The position numbers and the translations under genes were made by a program. Under the pieces are notes generated by a model. It saw only the letters and a program-made list of their open reading frames with translations, did no database searches and was not told where the DNA came from. From Mycolicibacterium sediminis (GTDB lineage: Bacteria; Actinomycetota; Actinomycetes; Mycobacteriales; Mycobacteriaceae): DNA of 64,000 nucleotides. Each line of letters begins with the position of its first letter. The stretch's first letter is position 1. Positions 32,843 to 40,968 of this stretch are shown piece by piece. The stretch is taken from positions 5,642,001 to 5,706,000 of the forward strand of contig NZ_AP022588.1 in NCBI RefSeq assembly GCF_010731735.1, in the 5' to 3' direction.

Positions 32843-33112
32843 ATGGCTACGAAGACGGAACGTTTCGCCGTGCGCCTGACCGCTGAGCAGGACGCGTTGA
32901 TTCGTCGTGCCGCGGAGGTGGAGGGGACAGATCTGACCAACTTCACGGTGACCGCGACGCTGGCTCATGCGCGCGACGTACTCGCCGATCGCCGGCTGTT
33001 CATGCTCGACGCCTCGGCGTGGTCGGAGTTCGTATCGGTCCTGGATCGCGCGGTGTCGCGCAAGCCACGGCTCGAGAAGTTGTTCTCGGAGCCCTCGATC
33101 TTCGACGAGTGA
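32843..33112 (+). CDS. DUF1778/TacA-family antitoxin
   Basis: An 89-residue protein: an N-terminal ribbon-helix-helix (ERFAVRLTAEQDALIRRAAEVEGTD region, residues 6-35) for DNA binding and self-dimerisation, then a C-terminal tail (residues 50-89) that in this family wraps and blocks a GNAT toxin. It overlaps the toxin gene by 4 bp (GTGA), the usual layout of TacA-TacT pairs. The antitoxin probably represses its own promoter together with the toxin. ATG 32843 is used; a start at 32780 would add 21 residues before the conserved head. Confidence 0.88.
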   Translation: MATKTERFAVRLTAEQDALIRRAAEVEGTDLTNFTVTATLAHARDVLADRRLFMLDASAWSEFVSVLDRAVSRKPRLEKLFSEPSIFDE

Positions 33113-33615
33113 GCGTCTACAGCGCGCCACGGCCGATGAGCGCGGACGACGCTGTCGCCGACTTCGATAGCGGCGAGCCCAGCCTGGACGATTATCTACG
33201 CAGGCGGGCGCTGGCCAACCACGTCGAGGGCGCCTCACGGTGTTTCGTGACCTGCCGCGACGCGCAGGTCGTGGGGTTCTATGCGCTGTCCTCAGCGGCG
33301 GTCGAGCGTGCCGCAACACCGGGGCGGGTGCGCCGCAACATGCCAGACCCGGTGCCGGTTATCCTGCTGTCGCGGCTGGCGGTCGACGCCACGCACAAGG
33401 GTCTGGGCCTGGGGGCGCACCTCCTGCGCGACGCGATCACCCGCGCCGTGGCGGCAGCGGAGATCATCGGCGTGCGGGCGCTTATCGTGCATGCCCTGCA
33501 CGAGCAGGCCCGCGCCTTGTATGCACACTTCGACTTCGAGCCCTCACCTACCGATCCGCTGCACCTGCTGCTGCTGATCAAGGACGCCCGAGCCCTGGTC
33601 GATCCGGACAGGTGA
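33109..33615 (+). CDS. GNAT-family toxin (TacT-like)
   Basis: A 168-residue GNAT acetyltransferase. Toxins of this family acetylate the amino group of charged aminoacyl-tRNA and so stop translation. Acetyl-CoA-binding motif A is seen as VILLSRLAVDATHKGLGLGAHLL (about 83-106), and the family's PSLDDYLRRRA region is near the N-terminus. Start GTG 33109 overlaps the antitoxin stop, giving translational coupling. The antitoxin gene comes first, as expected. The exact tRNA target cannot be read from sequence. Confidence 0.88.
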   Translation: MSVYSAPRPMSADDAVADFDSGEPSLDDYLRRRALANHVEGASRCFVTCRDAQVVGFYALSSAAVERAATPGRVRRNMPDPVPVILLSRLAVDATHKGLGLGAHLLRDAITRAVAAAEIIGVRALIVHALHEQARALYAHFDFEPSPTDPLHLLLLIKDARALVDPDR

Positions 33616-33716
33616 CCGAGTTGCACCAAGCCGGTCGGTCACGGAATGGACATCGAGTTCGAACATGCGCGCGCTAAACGTCACGCGCCGGAGAGTGCGG
33701 GGACCGAGATCGTGGG

Positions 33717-33866
33717 TCAGTACGCCATGAAGAGGATCATCTCCCGGTCGTACTCACGACCGGGATGTGACTCCGAGAGATGCGTCTGAGCCTTCTCCAC
33801 GAGGTCGTCCTCATCCGCGCCAGTGATCGCTTCGCCGCACGGGCAGTTCAAATGTGTCTTGGCCAT
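33717..33866 (-). CDS. Small DUF1059-like protein
   Basis: A 49-residue protein with a CPCG motif (HLNCPCGEAI), a charged middle (GADEDDLVEKAQTHLSESHPG) and the end REYDREMILFMAY. I recognise this as resembling the short DUF1059 family of actinobacteria, whose function is unknown; the Cys-Pro-Cys pair plus two His residues could bind a metal. The codons end mostly in G/C. It is the only gene in this small interval and runs opposite to the toxin-antitoxin pair. Confidence 0.75.
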   Translation of the reverse strand: MAKTHLNCPCGEAITGADEDDLVEKAQTHLSESHPGREYDREMILFMAY

Positions 33867-33972
33867 GTATCAACGATCCCACGAGCGGCCTCACCCCCGC
33901 TGCCGAGACTGCTGTCAGAATCGCGATCCGGCCCCGGGAGGCGATCTCCCAGCAGGATCGGCGCACAAATGG

Positions 33973-34551
33973 TCAGGCTTTCGCAGCCTTCGCGCGGGCC
34001 TTGGCCGCCTTCTTGAACGCCCGCACCTCGTCCAGCGAGCCGGCGTCGACGACGTCGGCGACCGACATGTGCACGCCGTCCTTGCCGTAGTCCCCCGCTG
34101 CGGCGCGCCAGCCCGTCGGCGTGACGCCGTACTGCTTGCCGAGCAGCGCGAGGAAGATCCGCGCCTTCTGATCACCGAAGCCGGGCAGCGCCTTCAGCCG
34201 TCGCAGCACCTCGGCGCCGTCCGGGTCACCGGCCGTCCACAGCGCCGCGGCACTGCCGCCGTACTCGTCGACGATGACGCGGGCCAGCTCCTGCACGCGC
34301 TTGCCCATGGAGCCCGGGAAGCGATGCACCGCGGGGCGTTCCGACACCAGTGCGATGAACTTCTCCGGGTCGTAGTCGGCGATCTCGCGAGCGTCCACGT
34401 CACCCATCCGGTCGGCGATCTTGCGCGGCCCCGCGAACGCGACCTCCATCGGGATCTGCTGATCGAGGAGCATGCCGACGAGGAGCGCGAACGGGTTCGA
34501 CTCCAACAGTTCGTCGGCCGCCGGATCTTGCACGAGCTGCAACTTCGCCAT
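33973..34551 (-). CDS. HhH-GPD-type DNA base-excision protein (Rv1156-like)
   Basis: A 192-residue protein with a helix-hairpin-helix segment (about 120-140, RLKALPGFGDQKARIFLAL) typical of the HhH-GPD glycosylase superfamily, and the N-terminal LLESNPFALLVGMLLDQQIP. The usual catalytic Asp and Lys of well-known members are not clearly placed, so enzyme activity is uncertain. A basic Lys/Ala tail ends the protein. Position matches Rv1156 beside Rv1157c. It diverges from the sensor kinase gene (57 bp between starts). Confidence 0.75.
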   Translation of the reverse strand: MAKLQLVQDPAADELLESNPFALLVGMLLDQQIPMEVAFAGPRKIADRMGDVDAREIADYDPEKFIALVSERPAVHRFPGSMGKRVQELARVIVDEYGGSAAALWTAGDPDGAEVLRRLKALPGFGDQKARIFLALLGKQYGVTPTGWRAAAGDYGKDGVHMSVADVVDAGSLDEVRAFKKAAKARAKAAKA

Positions 34552-34607
34552 CGAGCCAGTCTAAGGTGACCACCACCTGAAGAAGGCCCCGACCAGTGCG
34601 AGGTGAC

Positions 34608-35822
34608 ATGCCGGGCGAGATCGCGATTGCACTCGCGGCCGCGCTGATCCTGGCCACCGTGATCGCCGCCATCGTCGTCGTGCGGACCCGCCGGGTGGTG
34701 GCCACCCCCACCGAACGCGCCACCCACGAGGCACTGCACACCGCCTCACTCGCCGCGCACGCGCTCCGCGACGGGCTAGGTCCCGATTCCGCGTTGCGCG
34801 CGGCGCCGTTCCTGCGCAGGCTCACCGGCGCCGACGCCGTCGTGCTGTTCGACGACGCCGGCCAGCACCTGGCCCGCGACCCGGACGACCGCACCGCGTG
34901 GGATGACGACGCCTTGGCCGAGGCCTCGTCGGCCGCAGCGGACGCGCTCACCGGGCAGCGCCGGATCATGGCCGAGCACCGCGGCGGGGCGATGGTCGCG
35001 CAGCCGCTGGTCACCGACGGCGGTGACACCCTCGGCGTCCTGGTGGCCGCGATGGCACGCGAGCCCGGGCCGGGCACGCTGGGCGCGATCGGCGAGGTGG
35101 CCCGCTACGCCGCGAGCCAACTCGAACTCGCCGACCTCGACGCGTCGCGTGCCCGCCTCGACCGCGCGGAGGTGCTGGCCCTGCGGGCGCAGATCAGCCC
35201 GCACTTCATCTACAACGCGCTCACCACGATCGCCTCGTTCGTGCGCACCGACCCCGACCGCGCCCGCGACCTCATCCTCGAGTTCGCCGACTTCACCCGT
35301 TACTCGTTCCGCGCCGCGGGCCAGTACACGACGCTGTCGGACGAACTGCGCAACATCGACCGCTACCTCACCCTCGAGCGCGCCCGCTTCGGCGACGCGC
35401 TCAAGGTCAGGCTTCAGGTCGCACCCGAGATGCTGAACGTCGTCGTGCCCTTCCTGGTGCTGCAACCGTTGGTGGAGAACGCCGTTCGGCACGGGTTCGC
35501 CGACCGGCGGGGTGGCAGCGTCGAGATCGTCGCCCTCGACGAGGGCACCGACTGCGTCATCACCGTCGAGGACGACGGCGTCGGCATGGACCCCGAGGCG
35601 CTGCGATCCGGTCCCGCCGACGCACTGGCCGACGGCGCGTCGCCCGCTGCGGGCCACTCGGCGCACGTCGGGCTGACGAATGTCGACCATCGCCTGCGCG
35701 CGGCATTCGGCAACGACTACGGTCTGGTGGTCGAGACGGCGATGGGGTCGGGCACCAAGGTCATCATGCGGGTTCCGAAGTTCGCGACCGGCGTCCGGGC
35801 CGGCGGAGGGGCGATGACGTGA
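34608..35822 (+). CDS. LytS-type sensor histidine kinase
   Basis: A 404-residue kinase: one N-terminal membrane span (about 3-27), a GAF-like sensor region (about 55-165), a His_kinase domain with the phosphorylated His about 199 (QISPHFIYNALTTI), and an ATPase domain (LQPLVENAVRHGF, EDDGVGMD). It lacks the 5-6 membrane helices of classic LytS/BtsS sensors. ATG 34608 has GAGGTGAC; GTG 34596 is possible. Its stop overlaps the next gene by 4 bp, so sensor and regulator are coupled. The signal is unknown; the downstream symporters suggest carboxylates such as acetate, pyruvate or propionate. Confidence 0.9.
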   Translation: MPGEIAIALAAALILATVIAAIVVVRTRRVVATPTERATHEALHTASLAAHALRDGLGPDSALRAAPFLRRLTGADAVVLFDDAGQHLARDPDDRTAWDDDALAEASSAAADALTGQRRIMAEHRGGAMVAQPLVTDGGDTLGVLVAAMAREPGPGTLGAIGEVARYAASQLELADLDASRARLDRAEVLALRAQISPHFIYNALTTIASFVRTDPDRARDLILEFADFTRYSFRAAGQYTTLSDELRNIDRYLTLERARFGDALKVRLQVAPEMLNVVVPFLVLQPLVENAVRHGFADRRGGSVEIVALDEGTDCVITVEDDGVGMDPEALRSGPADALADGASPAAGHSAHVGLTNVDHRLRAAFGNDYGLVVETAMGSGTKVIMRVPKFATGVRAGGGAMT

Positions 35823-36607
35823 GTGGAGCGTCCAGGGACGGCCTGACGGTGCTCGCCGTGGACGACGAGGCGCCCGCCCTCGACGAACTGGCGTACCTCC
35901 TCGGCCAACACCCCGCCATCGACGACGTCGTCGTCGCCGGTGATGCGACCTCGGCTCTGCGCGAACTCAACCAGCGCCACGTCGACGCGGTCTTCCTCGA
36001 CATCAACATGCCGGGGCTCAGCGGTCTCGAACTGGCCGGCGTCCTGGCCAACTTCTCCTACCGTCCCGCGATCGTCTTCGTCACCGCGCACGACGACAAG
36101 GCCGTCGAGGCCTTCGACGTCGGCGCCGTCGACTACCTGCTGAAGCCGATCCGCCAGAGCCGTCTCGACGAGGCGGTTCGCCGGGTGCTGGCCACCGAGC
36201 GCCGCGACGAGGCCCCGGTCGACGAGGACTCCGACGTCATCCCCGCCGAACTCGGCGGCATCACCCAGCTGGTCCCCCGGGAGAGCATCGGCTGGGTGGA
36301 GGCCGAGGGCGACTACGCACGGCTGCACTCCGCGTCGGGCGCCCACCTGGTCCGCATCCCGCTCAGCACGCTCGAATCCCGATGGCGCGACAGGGGTTTT
36401 CAACGCATCCACCGCTCCTACCTGGTGGCGCTGCGCCAGGTCACCGGTGTCCGGTCGACGGACGGCTCCGTGCTGGTCCGCCTCAGGGCCAACGGCGCCT
36501 CACCCGCGGTCGAACTGCCCGTGAGCCGCAGGCAGGCCAAGGAACTGCGCGACCGGCTGATCCGGGACCCCATGCGCAACCTGCGCCCGGGAGCCGAACA
36601 TGACTAG
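35819..36607 (+). CDS. LytTR-family response regulator
   Basis: A 262-residue regulator: receiver domain (about 9-130) with phosphoryl-accepting Asp61 in FLDINMPG, acid pair VDDE and a conserved Lys in YLLKPI; then a LytTR DNA-binding domain (about 150-255) with GWVEAEGDYARLH and FQRIHRSYLVAL. It overlaps the kinase (4 bp) and the next small gene (8 bp). By analogy to E. coli BtsSR/YpdAB, which control monocarboxylate transporters, it likely switches on the adjacent symporter genes. LytTR proteins bind imperfect direct repeats; none was identified with confidence here. Confidence 0.92.
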   Translation: MSGASRDGLTVLAVDDEAPALDELAYLLGQHPAIDDVVVAGDATSALRELNQRHVDAVFLDINMPGLSGLELAGVLANFSYRPAIVFVTAHDDKAVEAFDVGAVDYLLKPIRQSRLDEAVRRVLATERRDEAPVDEDSDVIPAELGGITQLVPRESIGWVEAEGDYARLHSASGAHLVRIPLSTLESRWRDRGFQRIHRSYLVALRQVTGVRSTDGSVLVRLRANGASPAVELPVSRRQAKELRDRLIRDPMRNLRPGAEHD

Positions 36608-36965
36608 GCCGCACCGCGAACGCGTCGTCCTGTCGCACCGGCGGGGCGCCCGCGTCATCAGGACCCGCGTGGAGGTGCAGGAGCAGACCCAGGTCGGCGA
36701 CGCCCTCGTCCGCGGCCTGGTGCGCGCCCAGCTCGGCCTCGCCCTGCGCCTGGCGGCCGTCGTACTGGTCGCGGTGGCGGCGGTCCCCCTCGTCGTCGGC
36801 GCGTTCCCGGAGATCGCCGAGATCCGGGTCGCCGGAATTCAACTCAACTGGCTGCTGCTCGCGGTCGTCGTCTATCCGGTCCTCTACGGGGTCGGTCGGC
36901 TGTACGTGCGTCTCGCCGAACAGGGCGAGCGGGACTTCGTCCGCGTCATTGACGACGAGCCGTGA
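36600..36965 (+). CDS. Small membrane protein, symporter partner
   Basis: A 121-residue protein with a basic N-terminal tail and two membrane spans (about 47-68 and 83-103). It sits in the same operon position before a symporter as the DUF485-type gene at 38842, and shares the two-span plan with cytoplasmic tails, so it may be a diverged DUF485-like subunit. It overlaps the regulator gene by 8 bp and the symporter gene by 4 bp. No known motif is seen. Confidence 0.65.
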   Translation: MTRPHRERVVLSHRRGARVIRTRVEVQEQTQVGDALVRGLVRAQLGLALRLAAVVLVAVAAVPLVVGAFPEIAEIRVAGIQLNWLLLAVVVYPVLYGVGRLYVRLAEQGERDFVRVIDDEP

Positions 36966-38695
36966 CCCACGCACCCCTGACCGCCGCCGCGCTCCTGGCC
37001 GCCGCCCTGGCCACGATCGCCATCGGCTTCTACGGAATCCGGCTGTCCCGCACGACGTCCGACTTCCTCGTCGCGTCCCGCAGCATCGGACCGCAGTGGA
37101 ACGCCGCGGCCATCTCCGGCGAGTACCTCTCTGCCGCATCGTTTCTCGGCGTCGCCGGCCTGATCGCCAAGTATGGGGCCGACGCGCTGTGGTATCCGGT
37201 CGGGTTCACCGCCGGTTACCTCGGGCTGCTGCTGTTCGTCGCCGCGCCGTTGCGCCGGTCGGGCGCCTACACCGTGCCGGACTTCGCCGAGTTCCGGCTC
37301 GGCTCTGCACGCCTGCGCAAGGTCGCGATGCTGGTGGTGGTCGTCGTCTGCATCTTCTACCTGGTGCCGCAGTACCAGGGCGCCGGTCTTGCGCTGAAGA
37401 CGCTTCTCGGACTGCCGGTCTGGGTGGGACCCGTGGCAGTCGGCACGATCGTGATCGTCAACGTCGTCGGCGGCGGCATGCGGTCGATAACGTTCGTGCA
37501 GGCGTTCCAGTACTGGCTCAAGCTCACCGCGATCGCGGTACCCGCCCTCGCGCTCCTCGCGCTGGTCGCGAGGGACGGCACCGACCTCGGCGGCCCACTG
37601 CCACCGCTGGTCGGCCAACAGACCACGGTCACCGTCGAGACCGACGTCGTCGTCCAGGTCGCAGCTCCGGCCGGCATCACGGTGACGGGCACCGTCGACG
37701 GCTCGTCCGTCGACGGACCGTTCCCCGAACCGGGCCGGTACACGCTCGCCGCCGGAAGCACGCTGACTCTGGCGGAGGGGTCGGCGACGCCGGTGGTCGC
37801 GGGCGCACCGAGCGCGGGCGAGGACTGGATGGCGTCGGGCGGCGGCCTCGGCGGCAGCCACCCGCTGTACCAGGTGCTGTCGATCATCGTCGCGACGTTC
37901 CTCGGCACCATGGGCCTGCCGCACGTCCTGGTGCGGTTCTACACCAACCCCGACGGCGCGGCGGCCCGGCGGACGGCGCTGGCCGTCATCGCGATGCTGT
38001 CGCTGTTCTATCTGTTCCCCACCCTGCTCGGCGTCTTCGCCCGGCAGTTCGTCCCGCAGTTGCTCATCACCGGCACCGCCGACGCCGCGGTACTGCTGCT
38101 CCCGAGCGCTGCGGTCGGCGGGATGGCCGGCGCGGGCCTCGCCGCACTCGTCGCCGCGGGTGCCATCGCCGCGTTCCTCGCGACGTCGTCCGGCTTGCTG
38201 ATCAGCATCGCAGGCGCGCTGTCGACCGACGTCCTGCGGGGCCGCGTCCGGGACTTCCGGATCGCCGCACTCGTCGGTGGCCTGATCCCGATTCCCCTTG
38301 CGCTGCTGGCGTCCTCGCTCGAGCTGTCCCGCAGTGTCGGGCTCGCCTTCGCGGTGGCCGCGTCGACGCTGTGCCCGCTGCTCGTCCTCGGCATCTGGTG
38401 GCGCGGCCTGACCGCAACGGGCGCCGCGTGGGGCCTGGTGATCGGCGGCGTCGCATCGGGCGCCGCCACCACCCTGGCGATCACCGGCGGCCTCGACGAG
38501 GCGCTCCTCGGCGGATGGCCCGCCGCCATCGTGGGCTACCCCGCCGCCGTCACCGTGCCCCTGGCATTCCTCGTGATGCTGGTGGTCAGCAGAGTCACCT
38601 CGTCGTCGAGACCGCCGGACGTGGCGAGGATTTTCGCGCGCATGCACCTGCCCGAGCGGCTCGGCATGGGCATCGAACGCCTGCCGCGCGGCTGA
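36962..38695 (+). CDS. Sodium:solute symporter family transporter, acetate/monocarboxylate type
   Basis: A 577-residue polytopic transporter of the SSS family. Clear family pieces: SDFLVASRSIGPQWNAAAISGEYLSAASFLG and TMGLPHVLVRFYTNPDG, as in cation/acetate symporters. A hydrophilic insert of about 100 residues (about 205-300), rich in Thr/Val/Gly with VTVETDVVVQVAAPAG, lies between spans and is absent from the second symporter at 39201, so this protein may carry an extra extracellular domain. Start GTG 36962 overlaps the preceding gene. Likely substrates: acetate, pyruvate or propionate. Confidence 0.85.
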   Translation: MTHAPLTAAALLAAALATIAIGFYGIRLSRTTSDFLVASRSIGPQWNAAAISGEYLSAASFLGVAGLIAKYGADALWYPVGFTAGYLGLLLFVAAPLRRSGAYTVPDFAEFRLGSARLRKVAMLVVVVVCIFYLVPQYQGAGLALKTLLGLPVWVGPVAVGTIVIVNVVGGGMRSITFVQAFQYWLKLTAIAVPALALLALVARDGTDLGGPLPPLVGQQTTVTVETDVVVQVAAPAGITVTGTVDGSSVDGPFPEPGRYTLAAGSTLTLAEGSATPVVAGAPSAGEDWMASGGGLGGSHPLYQVLSIIVATFLGTMGLPHVLVRFYTNPDGAAARRTALAVIAMLSLFYLFPTLLGVFARQFVPQLLITGTADAAVLLLPSAAVGGMAGAGLAALVAAGAIAAFLATSSGLLISIAGALSTDVLRGRVRDFRIAALVGGLIPIPLALLASSLELSRSVGLAFAVAASTLCPLLVLGIWWRGLTATGAAWGLVIGGVASGAATTLAITGGLDEALLGGWPAAIVGYPAAVTVPLAFLVMLVVSRVTSSSRPPDVARIFARMHLPERLGMGIERLPRG

Positions 38696-38841
38696 ACCCC
38701 GACCGCTCGTCGTCACCGAGTTACCGCTCACCGCACGCCCTCCGGGTTTCGGCGTCCCAGACTGCGAAACCCCCCGGATGTGACGTGAGTCTCAATAAGG
38801 TAACCCCAAGATCTGAGTTCACCCACGTCAGGAGATCAGCG

Positions 38842-39204
38842 GTGCCCGAGACCCTCCCCTCCGATCCCGCGGCCGCGATCAGCGGCGAGCGGTACCAGGA
38901 GGTCCAAGCCAGCCCTGAGTTCCAGGAACTGCGAAGCAGACTGCGCCGCTTCGTGTTTCCGATGACCGCCTTCTTCATCGTCTGGTACGTGGTGTACGTG
39001 CTGCTCGGCGCGTTCGCCCACGACTTCATGGCCATCCAGGTGTTCGGCAACGTCAACGTCGGCCTGCTCATCGGGTTGGGCCAGTTCCTGACGACGTTCG
39101 TCATCACCGGCCTCTACGTCCGATTCGCGAATCGTGAACTCGACCCCCGGGCCGCCGCCATCCGCGGTGAACTCGAGGCCGAACTGGAAGGACGCGCCAA
39201 GTGA
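38842..39204 (+). CDS. DUF485 membrane protein, symporter partner
   Basis: A 120-residue protein with two membrane spans (FVFPMTAFFIVWYVVYVLLGAF and LIGLGQFLTTFVITGLYVRF region) and short charged ends, typical of DUF485 proteins encoded just upstream of ActP acetate symporters. GTG 38842 has a ribosome site (CAGGAG). It overlaps the symporter gene by 4 bp. A weak hairpin near 38742-38778 separates it from the first symporter, so it may begin a separate transcript. Its exact role is unknown. Confidence 0.9.
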   Translation: MPETLPSDPAAAISGERYQEVQASPEFQELRSRLRRFVFPMTAFFIVWYVVYVLLGAFAHDFMAIQVFGNVNVGLLIGLGQFLTTFVITGLYVRFANRELDPRAAAIRGELEAELEGRAK

Positions 39205-40832
39205 CGACCACGCTGCTCGCCGCCGAGGCCGTCGGCAACCCCGTCGCCAACATCGGCATCTTCTCGTTGTTCGTCGTCGTGACGATGATCGTCGTCATCC
39301 GTGCCAGCAAGAAGAACGCCACCGCCGACGAGTTCTTCACCGGCGGCCGCGGCTTCTCCGGTCCGCAGAACGGCATCGCAATCGCCGGCGACTACCTGTC
39401 GGCTGCGAGCTTCCTCGGCATCGCAGGCGCCATCGCCGTCTACGGCTACGACGGCTTCCTCTACTCGATCGGCTTCCTGGTCGCCTGGCTGGTGGCCCTG
39501 CTGCTCGTCGCCGAACTGCTGCGCAACACCGGCCGGTTCACGATGGCCGACGTGCTGAGCTTCCGGCTCAAGCAGCGTCCCGTTCGCGTCGCCGCGGCCA
39601 CGTCGACCCTGACGGTGTCGCTGTTCTACCTGCTGGCTCAGATGGCCGGCGCCGGTGGGCTGGTCGCGCTCCTGCTCAACGTCACCAGCTCCGCCGGACA
39701 GGCCGTCGTCATCGCCGTCGTCGGCGTGCTGATGATCGTCTACGTCCTCGTCGGCGGCATGAAGGGCACCACGTGGGTGCAGATCATCAAGGCCGTGCTG
39801 CTGATCGCCGGTGCCGGCCTGATGACGATCATGGTGCTCGCCAAGTTCGGCGCGAACTTCTCCGAGATCCTCGGTGCCGCGCAGACGGCCATCTCCGGGT
39901 CGGCCGACAAGGCCGTCGCCGCCCGCGACGTCCTGGCGCCGGGCGCCCAGTACGGCGGCTCGGTGACCTCGCAGATCAACTTCCTGTCGCTGGCCATCGC
40001 GCTGGTGCTCGGTACTGCGGGCCTCCCGCACGTGCTGATGCGCTTCTACACGGTGCCGACGGCCAAGGAGGCCCGCCGGTCGGTGGTATGGGCGATTGCG
40101 CTGATCGGCGCCTTCTACCTGTTCACCCTGGCCCTCGGCTACGGCGCCGCCGCCATCGTCGGCCCGGACCGCATCCTGGCCGCGCCCGGCAAGGTGAACT
40201 CGGCCGCACCGCTGCTGGCGTTCGAACTCGGCGGCGTGGTCCTGCTCGGCATCATCTCGGCGGTCGCCTTCGCGACGATCCTCGCCGTGGTGGCCGGGCT
40301 GACGATCACCGCGTCGGCGTCGTTCGCCCACGACATCTACGCGTCGGTGTGGAAGAAGAATCAGGTGACCGAGGCCGAGCAGGTGAAGGTCTCGCGCATC
40401 ACCGCGGTGGTGCTCGGTGTCGTCGCGATCGGCCTCGGCATCCTCGCCAACGGGCAGAACGTGGCCTTCCTGGTCGCGCTGGCCTTCGCGGTCGCGGCGG
40501 CGGCCAACCTGCCGACGATCATCTACTCGCTGTACTGGCGGCGGTTCAACACCCGCGGCGCGCTGTGGAGCATGTACGGCGGCCTGATCTCCACGATCGT
40601 GCTGATCGTCTTCTCCCCCGCCGTGTCCGGCTCGGCGACGGCGATGATGCCCGGCGTCGACTTCGCGTTCTTCCCGCTCGCCAACCCCGGCATCGTGTCG
40701 ATCCCGCTGGCGTTCATCCTGGGCGTCGTCGGAACGTTCACCTCGCCGGACGACGAGGACCCGAAGGTCGCCGCCGAGATGGAGGTCCGGTCGCTCACCG
40801 GCATCGGCGCCGAGAAGGCGGTCTCGCACTAG
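39201..40832 (+). CDS. Cation/acetate symporter (ActP/MctC-like)
   Basis: A 543-residue SSS-family transporter that takes up acetate and related short acids with sodium or protons. Family pieces: FFTGGRGFSGPQNGIAIAGD, YLSAASFLGIAGAIAVYGYDG, TAGLPHVLMRFYTVPTAKEAR. About 13 spans are visible. GTG 39201 overlaps DUF485. It is a paralogue of the symporter at 36962 but lacks its long insert. With the LytS-LytTR pair upstream, this forms a sensor-regulator-transporter module for a carboxylate; the specific substrate is inferred. Confidence 0.92.
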   Translation: MTTTLLAAEAVGNPVANIGIFSLFVVVTMIVVIRASKKNATADEFFTGGRGFSGPQNGIAIAGDYLSAASFLGIAGAIAVYGYDGFLYSIGFLVAWLVALLLVAELLRNTGRFTMADVLSFRLKQRPVRVAAATSTLTVSLFYLLAQMAGAGGLVALLLNVTSSAGQAVVIAVVGVLMIVYVLVGGMKGTTWVQIIKAVLLIAGAGLMTIMVLAKFGANFSEILGAAQTAISGSADKAVAARDVLAPGAQYGGSVTSQINFLSLAIALVLGTAGLPHVLMRFYTVPTAKEARRSVVWAIALIGAFYLFTLALGYGAAAIVGPDRILAAPGKVNSAAPLLAFELGGVVLLGIISAVAFATILAVVAGLTITASASFAHDIYASVWKKNQVTEAEQVKVSRITAVVLGVVAIGLGILANGQNVAFLVALAFAVAAAANLPTIIYSLYWRRFNTRGALWSMYGGLISTIVLIVFSPAVSGSATAMMPGVDFAFFPLANPGIVSIPLAFILGVVGTFTSPDDEDPKVAAEMEVRSLTGIGAEKAVSH

Positions 40833-40836
40833 GAGT

Positions 40837-40903
40837 CACGTCGAGATAGCGCTGACCGCTACCAGCACTCGCAGTTCACCGCCGTCAGCGCTATCTCGAC
40901 GTG
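40837..40903. repeat. Palindrome family member (CGTCGAGATAGCG type), copy 1
   Basis: Perfect 20-bp arms (CACGTCGAGATAGCGCTGAC and complement) with a 27-nt loop, starting 5 bp after the symporter stop codon. The inner core CGTCGAGATAGCG recurs in the palindrome at 56149-56211. It can act as a terminator; the shared sequence suggests a dispersed element. Confidence 0.75.
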
Positions 40904-40968
40904 TGACCGTCCAGGGAAGTCCTGGCGCCGAGTGGGCGTTGTCTTGCTGCGTGCTCGACACTCGACGG

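Noticed and set aside
33280..33629. Minus-strand open frame opposite the GNAT toxin
   Set aside because: No motif or ribosome site; the coupled antitoxin-toxin arrangement explains the region.
36949..38841. A plus-strand open frame running from 36949 into the DUF485 gene
   Set aside because: Only the part from 38842 has family similarity; the remainder overlaps the symporter in another frame.
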